From assembly GCA_949285425.1 (NCBI GenBank), contig CASEAJ010000081.1, forward strand, positions 1 to 53,285: a DNA stretch of 53,285 nucleotides, read 5' to 3'. The position numbers were made by a program, and so were the translations under genes. This DNA is from an uncultured Porphyromonadaceae bacterium (GTDB lineage: Bacteria; Bacteroidota; Bacteroidia; Bacteroidales; Paludibacteraceae). The notes beneath the pieces are model-generated. The model ran no database searches and was not told the DNA's origin. It saw only the letters and a list, made by a program, of their open reading frames with translations. Shown here piece by piece: positions 25,617 to 33,657 of the stretch (position 1 is its first letter; each line of letters starts with the position of its first letter).

Positions 25617-28600
25617 ATGGTAAAGAAAATAGTTAAATTAAAAAAGAAAATACAATTAAGTTTACTGTTGCTAATAGTAACGTGTTCGGGCTATGCACAA
25701 AATACGGTAACGGGACGCGTGTATGATTCGCACAACGAACCGATAATTGGTGCGACTGTCATTGTGAAGAACACAACAAAAGGAACAACTACTGACTTTG
25801 ATGGTAATTATTCTATATCGAATGTTACAGAAAATGATGTGCTTGTCTTTTCTTATCTTGGCTATGATGGACAAGAAATAAATGTAGGTAACCGAACGGT
25901 TATCAATGTGACCTTGAAGGAGTCTTCCATTGCCTTGGAACAGGTTGTTGTGGTGGGCTACGGAGCACAAAAGAAGGTCAATCTGACGGGTGCAGTAGCA
26001 GCTGTCAATGTGGATGAAAAAATAAGTGGACGTTCTATATCCAATGTGTCCACTGCATTGCAGGGATTGGTGCCTGGCTTGACGGTAACGCAAAATTCAG
26101 GAATGGCGGGAAACAACTCTTCCGAAATCTTGATTCGAGGATTGGGTACAATAAACAATGCAGAACCTCTTATTGTAGTGGATGATATGCCGGATGTTGA
26201 TTTGGACCGCTTGAACATGGACGATATTGAGAGTATTTCGGTGTTGAAAGATGCTTCGGCGGCTTCTATTTACGGATCGCGAGGAGCCAATGGGGTTATC
26301 CTTATCAAGACAAAATCAGGAAAAGGTGCGCAAAAAACCAATATAACGTTTTCGGGCAATTATGGTTTTCAAAAACCGATTCGTGCATACAGTTATCTTT
26401 CTGACTATGCCCGTGCTTTGGAGGTTCATCGGACCGCACAAGCAACTACCAACATGGCTGAATCTGCACAGCAGTACAGCAAAGGAACCATTGATCAGTG
26501 GATGGCATTGAGCATGATTGACCCGTTGCGTTATCCGAGCACAGACTGGTGGGATCTTATTATGCGTACCGGTACTCAGCAGGATTATAATGTGTCGGCC
26601 AGTGGTGGAAACGATGTGGCAAATTTTTATGCTTCAGTCGGATACATGAAGCAAGAAGGGTTGCAGATAAACAATGATTATGACCGTTACAATGTGCGTT
26701 TTAATTTTGACTATAAATTGTTTAAGAATGTGACCGCCGGTCTTCGTATGGAAGGAAACTGGAGTAACTTTACATTTGCAGACAAAAATAGTGATGGAGA
26801 GGCTGTTGGTTTTGGTGGTGACATGTCTTCTGCCATTGCAGGTATCACGCCTTATGATCCGGTTTTGGATGTTTACGGAAGTGTTATGGCGGTAGGAGAA
26901 GATCCGAATTCTTATAATCCATTGGAACATTTTAAGAACCATGTGAGACGTAAAGACGAGCAGCAATTAAATGGTTTGTTCTATTTGGATTGGGAACCGA
27001 TTAAAGGATTGAATGCACGTGTGGATTATAGTTTGCGTTATTACAATAATTTTGAAAAAGAAGCAAACACCCCTAATCAGGCATATAATTTTCAGACGGG
27101 ACAATATACGTCCAAATGGTATGTTGCTGAAAATGCAGGAATCAGCAATTGGGTTGCAACCGGGTATAAGACCATGTTGAATGCGCGGTTGAACTATACA
27201 AAAACCTTTGCGGAACATCATAACATTAATGCTTTGTTTGTGTACAGTGAAGAGTTTTGGTATGATAGAAAATTGTCCGCTTCTCGTGACAATCGAATCC
27301 ATCCTAATTTGAGTGAAATAGATGCGGCTTTGAAAGATAACATGAGTAATTCAGGTTCTTCATCAACGGAAAGTTTGCGTTCTTATATTGGTCGTATCAA
27401 TTACAATGCCTTTGACCGTTATTTGTTGGAATTGAACCTTCGTGTAGATGGTTCGTCTTTGTTTCAGCCAGGACATCAGTACGGTTATTTCCCATCGGCT
27501 TCGTTCGGTTGGCGTTTCAGCGAAGAAAAGTTTATAAAGCCACATGTCGAAAAATGGATGGACAGCGGTAAATTCCGTATTTCTTATGGAGGGTTAGGTA
27601 ATAACAGTGCAGTGGAAAGAACGGAACAACAGGAAGTTTTGGAAGCCAACAATTATATCTTGGATGGAGACATAGAAAAAGGTTTTGTTTATAAACGTAT
27701 GTTAAATCCGAATTTGTCATGGGAATCGACCAATGTGTTCAATGTAGGTTTGGACTTTGTGTTCTTTAATGGAAGACTTTCCACCGAATTGGATTTTTAT
27801 GATCGTTTGACCATGGGAATGATTCAAAAATCTCAAATGTCCAATCTTTTGACCGGAGCCTATTATGCTCCGCGTATTAATGCTGGTACATTGCGTAACC
27901 GAGGCTTGGAAGGTAATTTTACATGGCAGGATCGCATCAGTGATTTTCATTATTCGGTTAACTTCAATATTTCCTATAATGCTTCGCGTTTGGAAAATTG
28001 GGCTGAGTTTTTGGACAAAGGAAATACTTATGTTGGCATGCCTTATCATTTTGTATATACGCTTCTTGACAAAGGTATCGCACAATCTTATCAGGAAATT
28101 TATGACAATGCCTTGCAATGGAACAATCCCGGCGATGTTACCCGTGTGGATGTAAATGGCGATGGACGTGTGGACAGTGAAGACCGGGTAGCCCTGCCTA
28201 TGTATCAGGCGGATTTGCCCACCACCAACTTCGGTTTGAATATCCAAATGGATTGGAAAGGATTTGATCTTTCTGTCCTTTTCCAGGGAACGGCAGGACG
28301 TAAGGATTTTTGGATTACAAATCAAAATACGGTCAATATCCCCGATCAGAGTTTCGCTTCTACGCAAGATCATGTGGATAAACCGTGGAGCTATGACAAT
28401 AGGGATGGAGAATGGCCACGTTTGATGAATTCATGGACCAATCAGGCCAGTTCGACTTATTGGCTGGACAATATGGCTTATTTACGTTTGAAGAATCTGA
28501 TGTTTGGGTATACGTTGCCGAAAACTTTGACAAAGAAATTTTTTGTGGAAAACTTGCGGGTTTATTACAGTACGGAAAACCTGTTTACTATTACCGGCTA

Positions 28601-28688
28601 TCGCGGATTGGACCCGGAAAAGAAAAATCGAAGTGATATGTACCCAATGACGAGTTCTCATTCTTTCGGTATTACAGTTAGTTTCTGA
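25617..28688 (+). CDS. susC: SusC-type TonB-dependent outer-membrane transporter
   Basis: A 1023-residue protein with a signal peptide ending GYAQ. It opens with a carboxypeptidase-regulatory-like domain (VTGRVYDSHNEPIIGATVIV, TTDFDGNYSI), followed by a TonB-box-like segment and a plug (VVVVGYGAQKKVNLTGAV, LIRGLGTINNAEPLIVVDD, DASAASIYGSRGANGVI), and then a large beta barrel ending in the aromatic SFGITVSF. SusC transporters import oligosaccharides through the outer membrane using TonB energy. SusD follows 18 bp later. Length and order are typical of a canonical PUL. It should import products of the surface GH5. Confidence 0.95.
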   Translation: MVKKIVKLKKKIQLSLLLLIVTCSGYAQNTVTGRVYDSHNEPIIGATVIVKNTTKGTTTDFDGNYSISNVTENDVLVFSYLGYDGQEINVGNRTVINVTLKESSIALEQVVVVGYGAQKKVNLTGAVAAVNVDEKISGRSISNVSTALQGLVPGLTVTQNSGMAGNNSSEILIRGLGTINNAEPLIVVDDMPDVDLDRLNMDDIESISVLKDASAASIYGSRGANGVILIKTKSGKGAQKTNITFSGNYGFQKPIRAYSYLSDYARALEVHRTAQATTNMAESAQQYSKGTIDQWMALSMIDPLRYPSTDWWDLIMRTGTQQDYNVSASGGNDVANFYASVGYMKQEGLQINNDYDRYNVRFNFDYKLFKNVTAGLRMEGNWSNFTFADKNSDGEAVGFGGDMSSAIAGITPYDPVLDVYGSVMAVGEDPNSYNPLEHFKNHVRRKDEQQLNGLFYLDWEPIKGLNARVDYSLRYYNNFEKEANTPNQAYNFQTGQYTSKWYVAENAGISNWVATGYKTMLNARLNYTKTFAEHHNINALFVYSEEFWYDRKLSASRDNRIHPNLSEIDAALKDNMSNSGSSSTESLRSYIGRINYNAFDRYLLELNLRVDGSSLFQPGHQYGYFPSASFGWRFSEEKFIKPHVEKWMDSGKFRISYGGLGNNSAVERTEQQEVLEANNYILDGDIEKGFVYKRMLNPNLSWESTNVFNVGLDFVFFNGRLSTELDFYDRLTMGMIQKSQMSNLLTGAYYAPRINAGTLRNRGLEGNFTWQDRISDFHYSVNFNISYNASRLENWAEFLDKGNTYVGMPYHFVYTLLDKGIAQSYQEIYDNALQWNNPGDVTRVDVNGDGRVDSEDRVALPMYQADLPTTNFGLNIQMDWKGFDLSVLFQGTAGRKDFWITNQNTVNIPDQSFASTQDHVDKPWSYDNRDGEWPRLMNSWTNQASSTYWLDNMAYLRLKNLMFGYTLPKTLTKKFFVENLRVYYSTENLFTITGYRGLDPEKKNRSDMYPMTSSHSFGITVSF

Positions 28689-28706
28689 TAAATTTAGATA
28701 AGTAGT

Positions 28707-30599
28707 ATGAAAAGACATTTTATGAAATTATTATTATCGGTAGCAGTCATTACGCTTTGGGGCTCTTGTTCTGATTTTTTGAACCAGCCTTCGAGAGTGG
28801 ACCTTCCTTCTTCAGCTTTTTGGAAAGATGTTAAGGATGCCGAATATGCTTTGAATGGAGCAGTTTCCGATATTCGATATATGTTTAATCGGGATTATTA
28901 CCTGGATGCCATGGGGGAATATGTGAATGTGTCGGGTTGTCTCATGGAACGTACAGCCAATGAAACCGATCCATCGACAGCTTTGCGTAAGGGAGCTGCA
29001 TATGATGGCTTTTATGAACTTTATCCTTCGGGATCGGGGGGGAAATTTTCCAATATGTACCGTTATTGTTACGGTGGTGTCAACCGTTGCAATTATGTGA
29101 TAGATGGAATCCAGACAATGATTGCCAATGGAGGACAAAGCGAGGCAGATGTCAAGACTTTGAACGAGTATATTGGTGAAGCAAAGTTGTTTCGGGCATT
29201 ACTTTATCTTCGTTTGATTTCCATGTTTGGTGATGTGCCTTATATTGATGAACGCATTTGGAACAAGGAAGATGTAGAACGTCTTTATAGGACCCCGATA
29301 GCAGAAATCAAAAATCATATGATAACCGATTTGACCGATGCATACAAAGCTCTTCCTCCTAAAGCCAGCAAATCGGGACGTATGTCTCAACCGGCAGCTT
29401 TGGCACTTCGTGGAAAAGTACAATTGTATTGGGCTAGTTGGAACAAGTTTGGCTGGCCGGAACTGGACACTTTTACACCCAATGCCGAAGAAGCCCAGAA
29501 AGCGTATGAAGCCGCAGCGGCAGATTTTCGTGCTGTGATTGACAATTACGGTCTTGCTCTGTTCCGTAATGGGGAACCGGGAGAGTGTGATGAACTGGGA
29601 AAAGCGGAAAAATTGCCGAATTATTATTATTTGTTCACGCCATTGGCAAACGGTGACCCTGAATTTCTCATATATTTCAATCATGGTGGAGTAGGAAGTT
29701 CTCAAAGTGAAGAACTGATGATGGATTTTGGAGGGCGTTCTATTGAGTCTTCTGCAGGGTGGCTTAATCCCCGGTTTGCATTGGCCGACCGCTATCAGTC
29801 GCTTACTACCGGCGATTTCTGTGAACCGCTGGTTACTATGACGGCCAGCAATCCGGACGCACGTACAGCCCCTAACTCGGCTTTGAATCCAGAAAGCTAT
29901 GCAAACCGCGATTATCGAATGAAAGCAAGTATGCTTTGGGATTATGAGATGATTATGGGCTTGCAGAATAAAAAAGAAACCGGTTGGGTACCTTTTATAT
30001 ACAAGACATCCGGGGTGGATAATTTTGAAATTGATGGAGAACTTTATCGGACCTATGAAACGGACCGTTGCTGGACCGGATATGTGTTCCGCAAGTTTGT
30101 GCGTAATTATGCAGGACAGGGTAGAAGTGAAGGTGATTATAATTGGCCGGTTATACGTTTGGCCGATGTTTACTTAATGTATGCGGAAGCCGTTAATTTT
30201 GCCAATTTGGAAGATGAGAAGCCATATGCAATTGAAATGGTCAACAGGGTTCGTCACCGGGGTAATCTTCCTGCGCTGACAGCCGACAAGACCGCTACGC
30301 AAGATGCCTTCTTTGATGCCATTGACCAGGAACGCATTGTTGAATTGTTGGCCGAAGGCCATCGTTCGTTTGACCTTCGTCGCTGGCGGAAGATAGAAGA
30401 TGCGTTCTGTGGTCCTGGCGACCCGGATGGCTATGTGATTCGTGATACATGGGGAAATCCTATCAGCGGTTTCAGTACAAATGGAACTATTTTCCAGAAT
30501 AACGTAAATTTGGCTTATGAACAGTGCTATATTTTTGCAATTCCGGAAAGTGAACGCAACAGAAATCCGAATCTGACACAAAACAAGCCATTCAGATAA
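28707..30599 (+). CDS. susD: SusD/RagB-type surface glycan-binding lipoprotein
   Basis: A 630-residue lipoprotein; the lipobox is GSC in TLWGSCSDFLNQPS. The SusD fold is indicated by SRVDLPSSAFWKDVKDAEYALNG near the start, the tetratricopeptide-like segment YIGEAKLFRALLYLRLISMFGDVP and the C-terminal INxERxxEL-type pattern, here IDQERIVELLAEGHRSFDLRRW. SusD acts as the lid of the SusC barrel and binds substrate on the cell surface. An internal ATG at 28,722 would also give a normal signal peptide. It is translated directly after susC. Confidence 0.94.
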   Translation: MKRHFMKLLLSVAVITLWGSCSDFLNQPSRVDLPSSAFWKDVKDAEYALNGAVSDIRYMFNRDYYLDAMGEYVNVSGCLMERTANETDPSTALRKGAAYDGFYELYPSGSGGKFSNMYRYCYGGVNRCNYVIDGIQTMIANGGQSEADVKTLNEYIGEAKLFRALLYLRLISMFGDVPYIDERIWNKEDVERLYRTPIAEIKNHMITDLTDAYKALPPKASKSGRMSQPAALALRGKVQLYWASWNKFGWPELDTFTPNAEEAQKAYEAAAADFRAVIDNYGLALFRNGEPGECDELGKAEKLPNYYYLFTPLANGDPEFLIYFNHGGVGSSQSEELMMDFGGRSIESSAGWLNPRFALADRYQSLTTGDFCEPLVTMTASNPDARTAPNSALNPESYANRDYRMKASMLWDYEMIMGLQNKKETGWVPFIYKTSGVDNFEIDGELYRTYETDRCWTGYVFRKFVRNYAGQGRSEGDYNWPVIRLADVYLMYAEAVNFANLEDEKPYAIEMVNRVRHRGNLPALTADKTATQDAFFDAIDQERIVELLAEGHRSFDLRRWRKIEDAFCGPGDPDGYVIRDTWGNPISGFSTNGTIFQNNVNLAYEQCYIFAIPESERNRNPNLTQNKPFR

Positions 30600-30683
30600 T
30601 CGGAAACTGTTTGCCGTTGTGAATTTGTATTTTTTGTAGTGATAAAATAAAGTGTATTTATAAACGATATTAATTAACGAATC

Positions 30684-31112
30684 ATGAAGACTATTTTAAA
30701 ATCAAGCTTGCTGCTGATAATACTCCCATTGCTCATGACGGGATGTCTTTATAGCGATGACTATCCTATAGATGAGGATGGCTTGTTGATAACCAACCGG
30801 AGCGATTGTTATATCAGCCGTCTAACTTTGTTAGGAACTGACTTTCAAACGATACATTTGGATGCTCAAGATGCGGTGATAGACAACGAAGCATGCACAA
30901 TTCGTGTTCGTGTGAAATTTGGCGCCGATCTTAGAAATGTATATCCAGAATTTACTTTGGTGACAGATGCCAAATTGGAACCCAAGGTGACAGGATTTAC
31001 TGATTTCTCGGATTATAAAAACAATCCGCCAAAGTACACGGTTATTTCCGGAAATCGTAAGGTCAGAAAGACTTATACTATCTATATCTCTGAAAAAGAA
31101 TACCAATTATAA
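30684..31112 (+). CDS. Small PUL lipoprotein (DUF5018-like)
   Basis: A 142-residue lipoprotein; the lipobox is MTGC in LPLLMTGCLYSDDY, and an acidic stretch follows the cysteine, a feature often seen in surface-exposed Bacteroidota lipoproteins. The mature part resembles a single DUF5018-type beta domain (IRVRVKFGADLRNVYPEF, RKTYTIYISEKEYQL). Such proteins are commonly encoded just after susD and are thought to help bind glycans at the surface. It starts 84 bp after susD and the next gene follows within a few bases. Family assignment is from pattern memory, so the name is tentative. Confidence 0.7.
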   Translation: MKTILKSSLLLIILPLLMTGCLYSDDYPIDEDGLLITNRSDCYISRLTLLGTDFQTIHLDAQDAVIDNEACTIRVRVKFGADLRNVYPEFTLVTDAKLEPKVTGFTDFSDYKNNPPKYTVISGNRKVRKTYTIYISEKEYQL

Positions 31113-31126
31113 AAATGATTGTCATT

Positions 31127-32128
31127 ATGGATAAAAACAGATATATAGCTAAGGCTTTATTGTTTGTATTGTTTGCGGGGATTTTCTTCTCCTGCCAAAA
31201 AGAGGAAACTGTTTCTGATTTTGGCAATAAATGTTATAAGCGGAGTATGGGGCCCAATGTCTATGGGAATGAAATAGAATTCGCTTATGCAATGGCCATT
31301 CAGCCGTATGTTGGAAAACTGACATCTGCATCGGTTGAAGCCAGTATTGCCGGTGAAGAAGGTACGTGGATGGAACATCGTTCTTATCATGCCAAATTGG
31401 ATGGTATGGATACGGCTATTGTTGTAGGAAATCCGTCTGTGACAGAAGGAACTCTGACTACAGTCGACTATATTGTCGACACTTGTGCCGCAACATTACG
31501 CTACTATTACAAAATACCGAAAGAGGCCAAAGGACAAGATGTTTCTTTCAAGTTCTCGGCAGTAGGAAGCAATGGTCAAATTGTTACCCAGTCTATGGGC
31601 CCCTATCATATAGCTAATATGGATATGGAACTGGATGTGAACTTGACCGCCCAGAATTGTTATTTGTCTATAGCTGATATGAAGGCTTACAATGCCGCTC
31701 AGGCAGCAGAACATCCGGAACGGATTGATTTGGTTTATTTCTTCCGAAACGGGAATCTGGATACGGCTGCCATTAATCATTCGTTTGTAGCACCGGCTTG
31801 TAAGAAGTATATCCCGCAAAACCTTACCTTGCCGGCTGGGGTTGAAAACGATACGAAAATAAGGGATGTCGGCATTAAAGATGCACATTTGGCACGTTTG
31901 CATTTGAAAAATCCACCTGAAGCACAGCCGGGTATTTATATCGATGATATCGACTTGCAGACGATTGATTTGAGCAATATGCCGAATTGGGCATTTGACC
32001 TTATTGCGAATGATGGCATGTGGGTAGCTACCGAGGATGGAAAATACCACGCTTACATTTATATAAACAGTGCCAATAGGGGAAGGGCCGGAGCAACAAT
32101 CAGCATGAAACGCTATACGATGTATTAG
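31127..32128 (+). CDS. PUL lipoprotein resembling DUF4466
   Basis: A 333-residue lipoprotein from the ATG at 31,127 (an earlier in-frame ATG at 31,115 adds four residues). The lipobox is FFSC in LFAGIFFSCQKEE. The sequence (FGNKCYKRSMGPNVYGNEIEF, LTAQNCYLSIADMKAYN, RIDLVYFFRNG) resembles the DUF4466 family found with SusC/SusD pairs. A surface glycan-binding role is likely from position, as the second protein after susD. It is followed by a 392-bp gap holding element D and probably a separate promoter for the lyases. Confidence 0.7.
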   Translation: MDKNRYIAKALLFVLFAGIFFSCQKEETVSDFGNKCYKRSMGPNVYGNEIEFAYAMAIQPYVGKLTSASVEASIAGEEGTWMEHRSYHAKLDGMDTAIVVGNPSVTEGTLTTVDYIVDTCAATLRYYYKIPKEAKGQDVSFKFSAVGSNGQIVTQSMGPYHIANMDMELDVNLTAQNCYLSIADMKAYNAAQAAEHPERIDLVYFFRNGNLDTAAINHSFVAPACKKYIPQNLTLPAGVENDTKIRDVGIKDAHLARLHLKNPPEAQPGIYIDDIDLQTIDLSNMPNWAFDLIANDGMWVATEDGKYHAYIYINSANRGRAGATISMKRYTMY

Positions 32129-32352
32129 TGTGTATGTACAGGAAGAAACTTCAAGGATTGTATTGGAATTTGAGCGGATATGATGCTTGGAGTTTCTTTG
32201 TAAAAAAGGAAAAACATTAGGAAAATTTTCAACGGATGTTCCCATTGGAGAGACAGGCAAAAAGCGAAACGGACATAGTGTTGGCTGGAAAATATTTTTA
32301 GCAAATACGGGTTGTTTTATCTTTTTGTTACCTTATGTTTTCCGTTTCTTTT

Positions 32353-32400
32353 CAGCGGATATTCTACGACCCATAATAGTAAGTCGTAGAATATCCGCTG
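32353..32400. repeat. Palindromic element D: single 18-nt unit between 15-bp arms
   Basis: The perfect arms CAGCGGATATTCTAC (32,353-32,367) and GTAGAATATCCGCTG (32,386-32,400) flank one 18-nt unit, GACCCATAATAGTAAGTC. The arms are nearly identical to the inner part of the arms of element C (CAGCGAATATTCTAC), which encloses five units. It lies within the 392-bp gap between 32,128 and 32,521, where I otherwise see no gene. Confidence 0.75.
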
Positions 32401-32520
32401 TTGAAAGTATGAAATCTACAAGGTTAAACTTAAACCGAGAAATAAAAACTCGTGGGCCGGGTAACGGTTGCTCTTGGTTGTTCGGCCAGCGGGTTGTTGT
32501 AATTTGATAACAGGAAAAAT

Positions 32521-33642
32521 ATGACTTTTTCTTTTAGAAACAAAATGTGCTTGTTGAAGCAGGAATCGCTTTTATTTATAATTGTTTTTTGTATTCTTCT
32601 GTTGGCCGGTTGTGCCCGAAAGCGTCCGCTGTATGAATGTAGACATGCTATGCATCCGCAAAAACAAATTGAGTATGTGAAAATGCAAATCAGGCAGGGG
32701 CAAGAGCCATATTGCTCGGCTTACAGACAGTTGCTGCATTATGCAGACTCTTTGCAAACTCAGGAACAGCATGCTTTGGCCGATTTTTCCGTGCCTGGTT
32801 TTTATGTAAAACCGGATGTGCATAGGGCCAATTCTTTGGCTATCCAGCAGGATGCCTTTGCAGCCTATTGCTCGGCTTTGGCTTATCGTCTTTCCGGAAA
32901 GAAAAGCTATGGAGAGAAAGCGATTGCGTTTTTGAATGCATGGTCAAACATAAACAAGCGATATTCCGAACACGATGGCGTTTTGGTAATGGCTTATGCC
33001 GGTTCCGGGTTGTTGATGGCGGCAGAATTGATGTCGGATACGAAATTGTGGACAAAAAAAGAACAGGATGTGTTTCGAGCTTGGGTTCAATCGGTTTACC
33101 GGCCAGCAGTGAATGAAATACGGGGTCATAAAAACAATTGGGCGGACTGGGGACGTTTTGGCTCGTCGTTGGCCGCCTCTTATTTGAATGATACAGCGGA
33201 AGTGAGAGAAAACGTGAGACTGATAAAGTCGGATTTGTTTTATAAAATAGCCGCCGATGGCAGTATGCCGGAAGAAACACGGCGTGGTAACAATGGAATT
33301 TGGTATACGTATTTTTCGTTGGCTCCAATGACTGCGGCTGGTTGGTTGGTTTATAATCTGACAGGTGAAAATCTTTTTGTTTGGGAGCAGGACGGCAGGA
33401 GCATGAAGACAGCATTGGATTACTTGTTGTATTATGAACGGAAGCCTGCCGAATGGCCATGGGATAATCAGCCAAATACCGGGAAAAATGATTTTTGGCC
33501 AGAGAACTTGTTTGAGGCCATGTCGACTGTATATGAGGATGCATCGTATGTCGATTATGTGGCTGCGACTCGTCCGCACATATATCTGAAGCATCATTTT
33601 GCATGGGTTTTTCCCACTTTGATGCCGGTGCTGTTAAAATGA
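32521..33642 (+). CDS. Alginate-lyase-fold polysaccharide lyase, lipoprotein
   Basis: A 373-residue lipoprotein; the lipobox is LAGC in ILLLAGCARKR. It matches the (alpha/alpha) toroid alginate-lyase superfamily (PF05426; PL5/PL38-like): SAYRQLLHYADS near the start, AYRLSGKKSYGEKAIAFLNAW, the asparagine-rich active-site segment GHKNNWADWG and the MPEETRRGNNGIWYTYFSL segment. Family members cleave uronic-acid-containing chains by beta-elimination, giving the unsaturated ends that GH88 removes. An internal ATG at 32,545 is an alternative start. The next lyase gene follows after 15 bp. The substrate is not alginate by necessity; many PUL members have other or unknown targets. Confidence 0.78.
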   Translation: MTFSFRNKMCLLKQESLLFIIVFCILLLAGCARKRPLYECRHAMHPQKQIEYVKMQIRQGQEPYCSAYRQLLHYADSLQTQEQHALADFSVPGFYVKPDVHRANSLAIQQDAFAAYCSALAYRLSGKKSYGEKAIAFLNAWSNINKRYSEHDGVLVMAYAGSGLLMAAELMSDTKLWTKKEQDVFRAWVQSVYRPAVNEIRGHKNNWADWGRFGSSLAASYLNDTAEVRENVRLIKSDLFYKIAADGSMPEETRRGNNGIWYTYFSLAPMTAAGWLVYNLTGENLFVWEQDGRSMKTALDYLLYYERKPAEWPWDNQPNTGKNDFWPENLFEAMSTVYEDASYVDYVAATRPHIYLKHHFAWVFPTLMPVLLK

Positions 33643-33657
33643 ATGTGGAAGTAAAGA

